Assembly (NCBI RefSeq): GCF_018853465.1
Contig: NZ_JABBOU010000017.1
Location: 1-50,924, forward strand
DNA: 50,924 bases
Reading direction: 5' to 3'
Origin: Acidithiobacillus montserratensis
Lineage (GTDB): Bacteria; Pseudomonadota; Gammaproteobacteria; Acidithiobacillales; Acidithiobacillaceae
A program made the translations under genes and the position numbers. The notes below the pieces were generated by a model. It did no database searches, was not told the origin of the DNA, and worked only from the letters and a program-made list of their open reading frames with translations. This document shows, piece after piece, positions 16,908 through 28,008 of the stretch (position 1 is the first letter of the stretch; each line of letters starts with the position of its first letter).

Positions 16908-17592
16908 ATTGGCAACCGCCCCGGAGCAGGATGATCTGGCGCAGCAGGTCCACCAGTATCTGCGCGAGCATCCGCAATATTTATGGGACCAGGAAGACCT
17001 GCTCCTTTCCCTGACCCTGCCCCATGTAGGACGCGGCTCAGCTTCCTCCCTGCTGGAGAGGCAGGCGCAGGTGTTACGGGAAGAAAATCAACGCCTGCAG
17101 CAACGCATCAGCGCCCTGCTCGGTGCCGCTCAACAAAACGCCGCCCTGGGACTGCACCTTTCCGATCTGGCTACGGAGTTGCTCAATACGCACGACTGCC
17201 CGACCACTCTGCATACGGTGCTGACCCGGTTACGCGAGGGTTTTCAGGTGGAAGCTCTGGCGCTGATTGCCCGCGCGCCGGTAGCGGAGCTGCCGGAATT
17301 TGCCGTACTCGAAGCCGCAGACTTTTTGGCATTGCTGGATGACACCACGTCTTCCCGGGCGGCGACCGGCTTGTCCCTGACCCCGGCACTGCGCAGCACC
17401 TTGTTTGCCGCCGACGGTGCGGCGCTGGAGTCCTTTGCCCTGATTCCGCTGCTAGGCCGGCATCTCCAGGCGGGCATTGTGCTGGGTAGTCAGCACCCGG
17501 AGCGCTACGCCGAGGATGCCGGTGCTGATCTGCTCAATCAAATTGCCCGGCTGGTGACGGCGGCACTGGATCGCTGCCTGACTCCATGCTGA
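16900..17592 (+). CDS. DUF484 (YigA-like) GAF-fold protein
   Basis: A 230-aa protein of the DUF484 family, found between dapF and xerC in many proteobacteria. The N-terminal HQYLREHPQYLWDQEDLLLS is the family hallmark, then a coiled coil (LLERQAQVLREENQRLQQRI) and a GAF-like C-terminal half. Function is unknown. The ATG at 16900 has GGGAGG too close; a TTG at 16909 has ideal spacing from the same GGGAGG and may be the true start. Its end overlaps xerC by 7 bp. Confidence 0.85.
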   Translation: MTELATAPEQDDLAQQVHQYLREHPQYLWDQEDLLLSLTLPHVGRGSASSLLERQAQVLREENQRLQQRISALLGAAQQNAALGLHLSDLATELLNTHDCPTTLHTVLTRLREGFQVEALALIARAPVAELPEFAVLEAADFLALLDDTTSSRAATGLSLTPALRSTLFAADGAALESFALIPLLGRHLQAGIVLGSQHPERYAEDAGADLLNQIARLVTAALDRCLTPC

Positions 17593-18542
17593 TTGAGGAA
17601 GCCATCGCCGACTTTCTGAACGCCCTTGCCCGGGACGGTCGCTACAGTCCCGCCACCATAGAGTCTTACCAGCGCGACCTGCAGGGCTGGAGGCAATTCA
17701 TGCAGACCCGCAAGACTCAGGACGAGGCCCAGCGTATGGATGCTGTCCAGCCCGCCGATCTGCGTGCCTATCTGATGCATGAACGCAGTCGCGGGGTAGC
17801 GATCCGCAGTCTGCGCCGCCGTTTTGCCGCCCTGCGCGCCCTCTACCGGTATCTGCGAAAAGACAGCCCTGATCTACAGAACACCGTGCAAGGCATCCTG
17901 ATGCCCAAATCCGAACAACGCCTCCCCGACTGGTTGACCGTAGATCAAGCCAAACAGTTGATGGACGGCGCAGACAGCTCCGCAAATACGCCGGATTTTG
18001 CCCAAATCCGCGACCAATTGATCCTGGAGCTGCTCTACTCCAGTGCCCTGCGCGTCAGTGAACTGGCAGGCCTGGATCTGCAGGATCTGGATCGCCACGG
18101 TGGTAGCGTGCGAGTCATGGGCAAGGGCAGCAAGGAAAGAATCGTCCCGGCAGGCTCGACAGTCTGGCGGGTTCTGACTGCCTATCTGCCCCTGCGCCAT
18201 GCCCTGCTCCTGGACAAGCATCGTCCGGAAGAAAGCGCCCTGCTACTTAATGCCTCCGGTCAGCGCCTCAGTATCCGCAGCATCCAGGTACGCATCAAGA
18301 CGCTGGGTGAAAAGCGCCTGGGTCAGCATATTCATCCCCACACCCTGCGCCATAGCGCCGCCAGTCATTTTCTCCAGTCCGCCGGGGACTTACGTGCCGT
18401 GCAGGAATATCTGGGACATGCGGGTATTGCCACCACGGCCATTTATACCCATATGGATTACCAGCGCCTGGCACAGGTCTATGATCAGGCTCATCCCCGC
18501 GCCAAACAGTCCAAATCATCGCAAAACGAGGACCCCTTATGA
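17586..18542 (+). CDS. xerC: Tyrosine recombinase XerC
   Basis: A 318-aa recombinase that acts with XerD at dif to resolve chromosome dimers. Catalytic residues are Arg156 (ALRVSEL), Lys180 (MGKGSKER), His252 and Arg255 (HTLRHS), His278 (YLGHAG) and Tyr287. The N-terminal SAM-like core-binding domain covers about 1-110. Context dapF-DUF484-xerC is the classical one and separates this chromosomal enzyme from the element recombinases at the left. Its stop overlaps the hslV start (ATGA). Confidence 0.95.
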   Translation: MLIEEAIADFLNALARDGRYSPATIESYQRDLQGWRQFMQTRKTQDEAQRMDAVQPADLRAYLMHERSRGVAIRSLRRRFAALRALYRYLRKDSPDLQNTVQGILMPKSEQRLPDWLTVDQAKQLMDGADSSANTPDFAQIRDQLILELLYSSALRVSELAGLDLQDLDRHGGSVRVMGKGSKERIVPAGSTVWRVLTAYLPLRHALLLDKHRPEESALLLNASGQRLSIRSIQVRIKTLGEKRLGQHIHPHTLRHSAASHFLQSAGDLRAVQEYLGHAGIATTAIYTHMDYQRLAQVYDQAHPRAKQSKSSQNEDPL

Positions 18543-19078
18543 CAGATGCACTACCCCTGCACGGCACTACCATTCTCTGCGTGCGCCGTGGCGCTAATGT
18601 GGTCATGGCCGGTGATGGTCAAGTCACTTTTGGCAATACGGTCATGAAAGGCAATGCGCGCAAGGTGCGGCGCATCGAACCCGGAGTACTGACCGGTTTT
18701 GCGGGGGCGACGGCGGATGCTTTTACCCTGCTGGAACGCTTCGAGGCCAAACTGAAAGCCCATCCGGGGCAGCTGGCCAAGGCCGCCGTCGAACTCGCCA
18801 AGGAATGGCGCACCGATCGGGTATTACGGCGTCTGGAAGCCATGCTCGCCGTAGCGGATGATAAACAAAGCCTGATTCTCACCGGACAGGGCGATGTGCT
18901 GGAACCGGAATATGGCATCATTGCCATTGGTTCCGGTGGCCCTTACGCCCTCTCGGCCGCCCGCGCCCTGCTGGAAAACAGCGCTCTGACCGCCCGCGAA
19001 GTGGCCGAAAAGGCCCTGGATATTGCCGGCGACATCTGTATATACACCAACCACCACCACACGATTGAAGAACTATGA
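18539..19078 (+). CDS. hslV: ATP-dependent protease peptidase subunit HslV
   Basis: A 179-aa N-terminal-nucleophile peptidase forming the core of the HslUV protease. The mature enzyme should begin at Thr10 of [10 protein letters not shown], leaving a 9-residue propeptide, longer than the single Met of the E. coli enzyme. [20 protein letters not shown] and [17 protein letters not shown] are family signatures. It overlaps both xerC and hslU by 4 bp, so expression is translationally coupled. Confidence 0.97.
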   Translation: MTDALPLHGTTILCVRRGANVVMAGDGQVTFGNTVMKGNARKVRRIEPGVLTGFAGATADAFTLLERFEAKLKAHPGQLAKAAVELAKEWRTDRVLRRLEAMLAVADDKQSLILTGQGDVLEPEYGIIAIGSGGPYALSAARALLENSALTAREVAEKALDIAGDICIYTNHHHTIEEL

Positions 19079-20403
19079 GCATGTCTGAAATGACCCCCCG
19101 CGAAATCGTCCAGGAACTGGACAAATACATCATCGGCCAGTCCGACGCCAAGCGTGCCGTGGCTATTGCCCTGCGCAACCGCTGGCGGCGCTCCCAGGTC
19201 CCGGCTCCCCTGCATCAGGAAATCACTCCCAAGAACATTCTGATGATTGGACCGACGGGAGTGGGCAAAACCGAAATTGCCCGGCGTCTGGCGCAGCTGG
19301 CCAACGCGCCTTTCATCAAAGTGGAAGCCACCAAATTCACGGAAGTCGGTTATGTGGGCAAGGATGTGGAGTCCATCATCCGCGATCTGACCGAAACTGC
19401 CGTAGACATGATCCGCAGTGAACGCCAGACCGCCATGCGCCAACGTGCCGAGGAAATGGCCGAAGAACGCATCCTCGATGCCTTGATTCCGGGCCCCCGG
19501 GACAGTTCGGTGCCGCGCAGCGATGAAGGCACCCGCCAGAAATTCCGCAAGATGCTGCGGGAAGGTAAACTGGATCAGCAGGAAATCGAGATCGAAGTGG
19601 CGGCTCCCAAGGCAGGCGTGGAGATCATGGCGCCCGCCGGCATGGAAGAAATGACCAATCAGTTACGGGATATGTTTTCCAACATGTCCCAGGGCAAGAC
19701 CAATACCCGCAAAGTGCCGGTGGCCGAAGCGCAACGCCTGCTCACCGACGACGAAGCCGCCAAACTGGTCAATGAAGAGGAAGTCCGTGCCCTGGCTCTG
19801 GAGCGGGTTCAGTCGGGTGGGATTGTGTTCATTGATGAAATCGACAAGGTTGCGGTGCGCTCCGGCAGTCAGCAGGGTACGGACATTTCCCGGGAAGGTG
19901 TTCAGCGCGATTTATTGCCGCTGGTGGAAGGCTCCAATGTCAGCACCCGCTATGGGGTGGTGAAAACTGATCATATTCTGTTTATCGCTTCCGGTGCCTT
20001 TCACCTCAGCAAGCCGTCGGACCTCATTCCGGAACTGCAGGGGCGACTGCCCATTCGCGTTGAGCTGGACGCCCTGAGCGCGGCGGACCTGGTGCGGATT
20101 CTGCAGGAACCGGAAAACGCCCTGGTACGTCAGTACAGTGCCCTCCTCGCAAGTGATGGAGTCACCCTGCGATTCACCGATGACGGTGTCCAGCGCATTG
20201 CCGAGATTGCCCAGCAGGTCAATGAAAGGGTGGAAAATATCGGCGCCCGGCGCCTCCACACCATCATGGAAAGACTACTGGAAGAAGTGGCATTTGCCGC
20301 CCCGGACCTGAGCCAGCCCAGCGTGGAAGTCAATGCAGCCTATGTGGATGGCCGTCTCCAGGATCTGGCCCAGGACGAAGACCTGTCCCGCTACATTTTA
20401 TAG
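19075..20403 (+). CDS. hslU: ATP-dependent protease ATPase subunit HslU
   Basis: The 442-aa AAA+ unfoldase of HslUV. It begins with the typical [17 protein letters not shown]; Walker A is GPTGVGKTE (about 59-67), Walker B is IVFIDEIDK, and the C-terminus ends LSRYIL, the tail that docks into HslV. The I-domain lies between the Walker motifs. It is the last gene of the dapF-hslU run, and a hairpin at 20426-20451 separates it from the convergent DsrE-like gene. Confidence 0.97.
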   Translation: MSMSEMTPREIVQELDKYIIGQSDAKRAVAIALRNRWRRSQVPAPLHQEITPKNILMIGPTGVGKTEIARRLAQLANAPFIKVEATKFTEVGYVGKDVESIIRDLTETAVDMIRSERQTAMRQRAEEMAEERILDALIPGPRDSSVPRSDEGTRQKFRKMLREGKLDQQEIEIEVAAPKAGVEIMAPAGMEEMTNQLRDMFSNMSQGKTNTRKVPVAEAQRLLTDDEAAKLVNEEEVRALALERVQSGGIVFIDEIDKVAVRSGSQQGTDISREGVQRDLLPLVEGSNVSTRYGVVKTDHILFIASGAFHLSKPSDLIPELQGRLPIRVELDALSAADLVRILQEPENALVRQYSALLASDGVTLRFTDDGVQRIAEIAQQVNERVENIGARRLHTIMERLLEEVAFAAPDLSQPSVEVNAAYVDGRLQDLAQDEDLSRYIL

Positions 20404-20425
20404 TGTGCAAATTTGGGGAGGATGA

Positions 20426-20451
20426 AAGCCCTGATTGAACAGTCAGGGCTT
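20426..20451. terminator. Possible bidirectional terminator between hslU and the DsrE-like gene
   Basis: AAGCCCTGA and TCAGGGCTT form a perfect 9-bp stem with an 8-nt loop between two convergent genes. It lacks a T run on either side, so it may only be a transcript-stabilising hairpin or a weak terminator. The stop codon of the leftward gene lies in its stem. Confidence 0.4.
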
Positions 20452-20766
20452 GATATAGAAAGCTCCTGCTGCCTGAGCTTCGGCAATGGCGATGACGCCA
20501 GCAGGTACGAGATGACTGCCCGCAGGTCGTGCAGCAGGGTCCAGCCCCATGTTGCGCAGGCTGTTTTCACAAAAATCCACGCACAAACCGGCGGTAATCC
20601 GTTCTTCGATTTCCCGCCGCCAGTGTCCATGGGCCCACAGAGAAACCGGGGACTGACCGTTGGCTATGACGCGCAGCGCCTGACCCGGATCTGCCGCTGC
20701 CGCGTTACGCACATTGGCCAGGAGATTGGGCCAGCGCCCCGCATCATCAATATGAAACAGCAGCAT
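20443..20766 (-). CDS. DsrE/DsrF-like small protein
   Basis: A 107-aa protein of the DsrE/F-like superfamily. MLLFHIDD at the start, QALRVIANGQSPVSLW, LCVDFCENSLRNMGLDP and the end EAQAAGAFYIKP follow the usual pattern, with two cysteines near the position of the sulfur-carrying cysteine of DsrE. It begins 5 bp after the rpoH stop and is thus probably cotranscribed with rpoH. Sulfur-carrier function is possible, given the abundance of such proteins in sulfur oxidisers, but this subgroup is not characterised. Confidence 0.7.
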   Translation of the reverse strand: MLLFHIDDAGRWPNLLANVRNAAAADPGQALRVIANGQSPVSLWAHGHWRREIEERITAGLCVDFCENSLRNMGLDPAARPAGSHLVPAGVIAIAEAQAAGAFYIKP

Positions 20767-20771
20767 CTTAC

Positions 20772-21632
20772 TCAGGCCGCAGAACTCAGTGCCAGCATTT
20801 TCTGGCGCAACTTGCCCATGCTGCTTTTTTCCAGCTGACGGATACGTTCGGCGGAAACCCCCAGCTCATCGCCCAGTACCTGCAAGGTCTTGGGCTCATC
20901 ACTGAGCCAGCGATTTTCGATGATATAACGATCCCGCTGGGGTAAGGCCAACAGCGCGCTCTGCAAGGCAGCATGCTGATGGGCATCCCAATCCCGGTCA
21001 AACAGTTGATCCACCGTGGAATCCGCAGGATCGGCCAATTCCAGCATGCGGGAATTCCCGCTCTCTTCATCGGGCTCCATGTTCAGGGAGTAATCGTGAC
21101 CGGTCATACGCCCTTCCATTTCCAACACCTGTTCCTGAGTCACACCCAGGTCTTCGGCAATGGCGGCACTTTCCTCGCCACTCAACCAACCGGTATGGGT
21201 ACGACTGGAACGCAGGTTAAAAAACAGCTTGCGTTGGGCTTTGGTGGTCGCCACTTTGACAATCCGCCAGTTACGCAAAATGAACTCGTGTATTTCCGCC
21301 TTGACCCAATGCACGGCAAAGGAAACCAGGCGCACACCATGATCCGGATCATAGCGTTTGACCGCTTTCATCAGGCCAATATTGCCCTCCTGAATCAGGT
21401 CCGCCTCCTGAAGGCCATAACCCCGGTAGCCCCGGGCAATGCGTACCACGAAACGCAGGTGACTGAGTACCAGGGATTTGGCCGCCTCGACATCATCATG
21501 ATCGCGCAGTCGCAGGGCCAAATCGCGTTCCTCTTCCGGCTCCAGCATCGGCTGGGCATTGACGAAACGCAAGTAAGCCGCCAGACCGTCGGTGCTGACC
21601 AAGTCCCTACTGGCTATAGCAAGTTCATTCAT
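20772..21632 (-). CDS. rpoH: Heat-shock sigma factor RpoH (sigma-32)
   Basis: A 286-aa group 3 sigma factor. Region 2 is ADLIQEGNIGLMKAVKRYDP, the RpoH box is QRKLFFNLRS, and region 4.2 contains TLQVLGDELGVSAERIRQLE. The Shine-Dalgarno GAGGA precedes the ATG. It follows ftsX, as in enteric bacteria, but has its own intergenic region with a sigma-32-like promoter and a small hairpin around the start codon, suggesting both autoregulation and translational control. Confidence 0.96.
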   Translation of the reverse strand: MNELAIASRDLVSTDGLAAYLRFVNAQPMLEPEEERDLALRLRDHDDVEAAKSLVLSHLRFVVRIARGYRGYGLQEADLIQEGNIGLMKAVKRYDPDHGVRLVSFAVHWVKAEIHEFILRNWRIVKVATTKAQRKLFFNLRSSRTHTGWLSGEESAAIAEDLGVTQEQVLEMEGRMTGHDYSLNMEPDEESGNSRMLELADPADSTVDQLFDRDWDAHQHAALQSALLALPQRDRYIIENRWLSDEPKTLQVLGDELGVSAERIRQLEKSSMGKLRQKMLALSSAA

Positions 21633-21649
21633 ATTTTGTCCTCATGAAT
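21627..21649 (-). promoter_or_regulatory. Hairpin enclosing the rpoH ribosome binding site
   Basis: ATTCAT (21644-21649 on the minus strand) can pair with ATGAAT (21627-21632), which contains the start codon; the 11-nt loop carries GAGGA. A weak AU-rich stem over the start is what a simple RNA thermometer would need. An adjacent TCATGA palindrome offers a competing fold. This is a prediction from complementarity only. Confidence 0.35.
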
Positions 21650-21726
21650 ATCATGATACCTTGGACTCTCAATATCTGCCGTAAGTTCCAAGCCTCAAAA
21701 CAGTGCACAGACACTACTTGATTGGT

Positions 21727-21755
21727 AGATGGCGATCATGGAAAGCCTTTTCAAG
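21727..21755 (-). promoter_or_regulatory. Sigma-32-type promoter upstream of rpoH
   Basis: CTTGAAA (21749-21755) is an exact match to the heat-shock -35 element, and CGCCATCT (21727-21734) matches CCCCATNT at all but one defined position. The spacing is 14 bp, within the accepted range. It lies between the ftsX stop and rpoH, about 95 bp before the start codon. Confidence 0.65.
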
Positions 21756-21769
21756 AGCTTTCTGCCCTT

Positions 21770-22678
21770 TTAAGAAAAAGTATGGTCGAGATGTTGACCC
21801 ACGGCAAGTCGGGAACCCAGCCAGCCGAGAATGGCGCTGATGGCAATCAGGATCAATCCTTCCAGGCCCGTCAGCCCCAAAAGTTCAAAGCGCGTGCCGT
21901 AGAGGGTAGCCAGACGATCTACCGGCCCCTGCAAAATCGCAATGGTAATGGCGATGATGATCCAGGCCAGAACACCGGCAATAGCGCCCTGAATCAGCCC
22001 TTGATAGAGAAAAGGGCGGCGGATGAAAGCGCGGGTGGCCCCCACCAGACTGGCAATATCAATTTCATCGCGGCGCTGGGCAATATGCAAACGAATGGTA
22101 TTACCCATGACCAGAATGGCGCCAACGGCCAACATGATGGCGAGAATCCAGACCGCGGTTTTTCCCAGGGCGAGAATTGCCTGGAGACGCGCCACCCAAT
22201 GTAAATCCGACTGGGCGCTGGCAACGCCGGGCAAGCGCGCCCAGGACTGAATCTGCGCCTGCAAGGCAGCGGGGCTTTCGGACAAGGGGTTCAACTCGAC
22301 AATGAAGGAAGCCGGCAGGGGATTTTCACCGAGAATCTTGATGGCTGCGGTCATGCCGGCATTTTTCTCAAATTCCTGGAGGGCTGCAGACTTACCCACA
22401 TAGCGGACATTGACGACCCCGGTACTGCTCTGGAGCTGTTTCTGCAGTTGCTGGACATCCTGCTCGGTGGCGTCTTGATGTAGAAACAGGGAAATCTGCG
22501 CCTGGTCCCGCCACTGCCCCAGCAATTGCTGGAGATTATTCAAGGCGGCAAAAAGACCAACGGGGAGCGCCAGCACAATAGCCAGAGCGAAAATGGTCAT
22601 CAGCGTCGCCAGTGGCTGCTTGACCAGGGTGTGCAGGGCGTTTTGGGCGGCTTCCAGACGAATATGTATGGCACTCAC
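21770..22678 (-). CDS. ftsX: Cell-division protein FtsX
   Basis: The 302-aa membrane subunit of the FtsEX complex, which controls peptidoglycan hydrolases at the septum. One transmembrane helix near 23-45 is followed by a periplasmic domain (about 50-165) and three more helices toward the C-terminus. LVGATRAFIRRPFLYQGL is the family signature. Its start overlaps the ftsE stop by 4 bp. It ends before a 137-bp gap with the rpoH promoter. Confidence 0.95.
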   Translation of the reverse strand: MSAIHIRLEAAQNALHTLVKQPLATLMTIFALAIVLALPVGLFAALNNLQQLLGQWRDQAQISLFLHQDATEQDVQQLQKQLQSSTGVVNVRYVGKSAALQEFEKNAGMTAAIKILGENPLPASFIVELNPLSESPAALQAQIQSWARLPGVASAQSDLHWVARLQAILALGKTAVWILAIMLAVGAILVMGNTIRLHIAQRRDEIDIASLVGATRAFIRRPFLYQGLIQGAIAGVLAWIIIAITIAILQGPVDRLATLYGTRFELLGLTGLEGLILIAISAILGWLGSRLAVGQHLDHTFS

Positions 22679-23346
22679 GCGGATTTCTCCTGAGAATTTT
22701 GCAGCATGCCTTGCTCCAGATGAAATACCGGCAGCCCCAGACGCTCGACCTGAGCCTGATCGTGGGTTGCCACCAGAACAGTGGTGCCATGTTGATGAAA
22801 ATCCCGGAACATATCGAGAATTTCCGTACTCAAGGAACCGTCCAGATTGCCGGTCGGCTCATCGGCCAGAAGGATTTCCGGGGTATGGACAATAGCCCGG
22901 GCAATACCCACCCGCTGCTGCTCTCCTCCCGACAGGGTCGCCGGCATGTTGTGAATCCGGTTACCCAGACCGACTTTTTCCAGGGCAGCACGTACCCGGC
23001 TTTGAATCTGCTTGGCATTCACCCCGCTGACCTGCAGGGTCAGGGCGACATTGCTGAACACATCGCGATCCATCAATAATTTGTGGTCCTGAAAAACCAC
23101 GCCGATGCGCCGCCGATAAGCAGGGATGTGGCGTTTTTTCAGGGTCGACACATCCACACCATTGACCATCAGCGTACCGTGGCTCACATCTTCCAGACGC
23201 AGCAGCAATTTCAGCAAGGTGCTTTTGCCGGCTCCGGAAGGGCCGGTCAGCAAGGCCATCTGTCCAGTCGGAAGCTTGAGATTCAGCTCGCGGAGGACAT
23301 GATGGCGACCGGGATAGTGCTTGGTAACATTGATGAATTCAATCAT
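22675..23346 (-). CDS. ftsE: Cell-division ATP-binding protein FtsE
   Basis: The 223-aa ABC ATPase partner of FtsX. Walker A is GPSGAGKST (35-43), the signature motif is LSGGEQQRV and Walker B is [12 protein letters not shown]. The start overlaps ftsY and the end overlaps ftsX by 4 bp each, so all three are coupled in the conserved ftsY-ftsE-ftsX order. Confidence 0.97.
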   Translation of the reverse strand: MIEFINVTKHYPGRHHVLRELNLKLPTGQMALLTGPSGAGKSTLLKLLLRLEDVSHGTLMVNGVDVSTLKKRHIPAYRRRIGVVFQDHKLLMDRDVFSNVALTLQVSGVNAKQIQSRVRAALEKVGLGNRIHNMPATLSGGEQQRVGIARAIVHTPEILLADEPTGNLDGSLSTEILDMFRDFHQHGTTVLVATHDQAQVERLGLPVFHLEQGMLQNSQEKSA

Positions 23347-24539
23347 GACTTCGACTCCGCGAAGAGAGCATCCACAAAAGACTCGGGATCAAAGGGGCGC
23401 AGGTCGGCCACCTGCTCACCCATGCCGATATAGCGAATCGGAATAGGCAGGGCCTTGGCAATAGCGGCCACCACCCCGCCCTTGGCGGTCCCATCCAGCT
23501 TGGTAATACAAATACCAGTCAGGCCAATAGCTTCGTGAAACTGCTGGGCCTGATTGAGGGCATTTTGTCCAGTGCCGGCATCCAGCACCAGCCAGACCTG
23601 ATGGGGAGCATCTGGGTCTTGCTTTCCCAGCACCCGCTTGACCTTTTTGAGTTCTTCCATCAAATGATTCTGGGTGTGCAAACGCCCAGCCGTATCGGCA
23701 ATGAGTAGGTCGGTGTCCCGGGCGCGGGCAGCAGTGAAAGCATCAAAAATCACCGAGGCACTATCGGCGCCGGTTCCCTGGGCAACCACCGGCACCTGTA
23801 CCCGCTGGCCCCATCCTTGTAATTGCTCCACCGCTGCCGCCCGGAAGGTGTCACCCGCAGCAAGCACCAGGGAAAAACCCTCGGCTTTCCAGCGCGCGGC
23901 GAGTTTACCGGTAGTCGTGGTTTTTCCCGCGCCATTGATGCCGACCATCATCAGCACCTGGGTGCGGCCTTTTTCCGGCGCCCAGGTTTCGGCGCGGGGT
24001 TGCAGAATGTCCAGCAGGGCGCTGCGCAGGGCTTTTTTGAGTACGGCGGGGTCTGTCAACTCTTTGCGACGGACTTTTTCAGTCACGGCCGACATGATTT
24101 CCCGGGTCGCCGCTGAGCCCAGATCGGCCTGCAAAAGCAGGGCTTCGAGATCTTCCAGCAATTCATCGTCGATGACTTTCTTACCGAGAACGAGTCGGCC
24201 AACACCTTCGGTAAACTGTTCGCGACTGCGACTCAGGCCCTCGCGCAAACGCGCAAACATACTTTTGGGGGCATTGGTGGAGGGAACACTGCCCTTTACC
24301 GGCTGGGGCAACGTATCCGCTGCAGGCACGTCCGGTATGGCTTCTGCTGCTGGTTCTGGCAGCAATGACGAAGAAAGATCGTCACTCGCTTCTGGTGATT
24401 GGTCCGCTGGCTCCGCTTCTTCGCAAACAGCATTTTCGAAAACTTCCTCAACCTCTTGGGGAATGACAGGGCTTTCAGAAGCCTTGCTCTGTTCCTCCGG
24501 AGAAGGGCTTTTGTTACGCTTGAACCAGTTAAAAACCAT
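23343..24539 (-). CDS. ftsY: Signal recognition particle receptor FtsY
   Basis: The 398-aa SRP receptor GTPase. An acidic, poorly conserved A domain (about 10-85) precedes the N domain and the G domain. G1 is GINGAGKTTTTG (200-211), DTAGRLHTQ is G3 and TKLDGTAKGG is G4. The acidic N-terminus starts with MVFNWFKRNK, an amphipathic lipid-binding start typical of the family. It is divergent from rsmD, as in E. coli. Confidence 0.97.
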   Translation of the reverse strand: MVFNWFKRNKSPSPEEQSKASESPVIPQEVEEVFENAVCEEAEPADQSPEASDDLSSSLLPEPAAEAIPDVPAADTLPQPVKGSVPSTNAPKSMFARLREGLSRSREQFTEGVGRLVLGKKVIDDELLEDLEALLLQADLGSAATREIMSAVTEKVRRKELTDPAVLKKALRSALLDILQPRAETWAPEKGRTQVLMMVGINGAGKTTTTGKLAARWKAEGFSLVLAAGDTFRAAAVEQLQGWGQRVQVPVVAQGTGADSASVIFDAFTAARARDTDLLIADTAGRLHTQNHLMEELKKVKRVLGKQDPDAPHQVWLVLDAGTGQNALNQAQQFHEAIGLTGICITKLDGTAKGGVVAAIAKALPIPIRYIGMGEQVADLRPFDPESFVDALFAESKS

Positions 24540-24655
24540 CGAGTTTGCAGAACCTCAAATATCATGATCTCTGGCATTATCCACCGAAGCCGCCTGCCGA
24601 ACAATGCACAGGCACAAATCCCCTGTTATGCGGGCAAATCCCGGCGGGGGTCTGC

Positions 24656-25228
24656 ATGACGGTGCGGATTATTGCGGGGCGTTGTCGGGGGCGCAGCCTG
24701 CTGACGCCCTCTGGACCCGGCGTCAGACCCACCCCGGGAATCGTTCGGGAACGCCTTTTTAACTGGTTGGGGGGTGCGGTTGCCGGAGCGCGGGTACTGG
24801 ACCTCTTTGCCGGCAGCGGCGCCCTGGGCCTCGAGGCCTGGTCACGCAACGCCGGAGAAGTGGTTTTTGTGGAAAAAAATCCGCAACATCGCGCTCTGTT
24901 GTTACGCAACCTGCAGGCCTGCGGGATGGCCGAGAGCCAGCTGGCGGGCAAGGATGCGCTGGTTTATCTGCAGCAGGATCCCCGCCCTTTTGATATAGTA
25001 TTTGCGGACCCGCCCTTTGATCAGGGTTGGCCCCGCCGTCTGGCCGGTGCGTTGCGAAACACGGCCACCTTCACCACCCCTCGCTGGCTGTACCTGGAAA
25101 GCTCGGCAGCCGAGCAATGGCAGGAAGCAGACATTCCGACCGGCTGGCAAGCCTATCGGCACGGCCGTTGTGGCGAGACCTTTTATACTTTGTACTGCAA
25201 GCAGCAGGAGAATATGGACAAGGCATGA
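24656..25228 (+). CDS. rsmD: 16S rRNA (guanine966-N2)-methyltransferase RsmD
   Basis: A 190-aa SAM methyltransferase. It begins MTVRIIAGRCRGRSL, has GVRPTPGIVRERLFNWL, SAM motif LDLFAGSGALGLE (about 49-61) and the catalytic DPPF (118-121) in place of NPPY. The ATG at 24656 is preceded by a GGGGG stretch; upstream sequence in frame has no homology. Its stop overlaps the coaD start by 4 bp. Confidence 0.95.
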   Translation: MTVRIIAGRCRGRSLLTPSGPGVRPTPGIVRERLFNWLGGAVAGARVLDLFAGSGALGLEAWSRNAGEVVFVEKNPQHRALLLRNLQACGMAESQLAGKDALVYLQQDPRPFDIVFADPPFDQGWPRRLAGALRNTATFTTPRWLYLESSAAEQWQEADIPTGWQAYRHGRCGETFYTLYCKQQENMDKA

Positions 25229-25749
25229 GTAGCTCAACCCAGCCAAGACGCATCATTTATCCCGGCACCTTTGATCCCATCACCCACGGGCACGAAGATC
25301 TGGTGCGCCGTGCCGCCCTGCTATTTGATGAAGTCGTGGTCGCCATCGCGGCGGAAACACCTAAAAATCCCATATTTTCTTTAGCGGATAGGGTCGCTCT
25401 GGCCCGGGAAACCCTGACTGGCATACCGGGAGTCCGGGTGCGTGCCTTTTCGGGTTTGCTGATTCATCTCCTGGAAGAAGAAAAAACCCATCTGATTTTG
25501 CGGGGCCTGCGGGCCATTTCGGATTTTGAGCACGAGTTTCAGCTGGCTTCCATCAATCGACGTATGGATGCCCAGATTGAAACGCTGTTTTTGATGACTT
25601 CCGACCAACATACCTTCCTTTCTTCCAGCCTGGTCCGGGAAATCAGTCGCCTGGGCGGCGATGTCAGCGCCTTTGTCCAGCCCGCCGTGGCCCGGGCCCT
25701 GAAACAGCAGTTCAGTGACAGGGTGGACCACCGTCCTTCAGGAAAGTAG
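25225..25749 (+). CDS. coaD: Phosphopantetheine adenylyltransferase
   Basis: A 174-aa nucleotidyltransferase for the penultimate step of coenzyme A synthesis. The nucleotide-binding YPGTFDPITHGH carries the HxGH motif, LILRGLRAISDFEHEFQLA is diagnostic, and the ISSS/T-like motif is FLSSSLVRE. I place the start at the ATG overlapping the rsmD stop; the frame is open upstream only as the rsmD shadow. The ferredoxin gene follows 28 bp later. Confidence 0.96.
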   Translation: MSSSTQPRRIIYPGTFDPITHGHEDLVRRAALLFDEVVVAIAAETPKNPIFSLADRVALARETLTGIPGVRVRAFSGLLIHLLEEEKTHLILRGLRAISDFEHEFQLASINRRMDAQIETLFLMTSDQHTFLSSSLVREISRLGGDVSAFVQPAVARALKQQFSDRVDHRPSGK

Positions 25750-25774
25750 AATATAGAATTGGTCCAAGGAGTAA

Positions 25775-27992
<2,218 letters not shown>

Positions 27993-28008
27993 TATTCACT
28001 CCCTGGTT

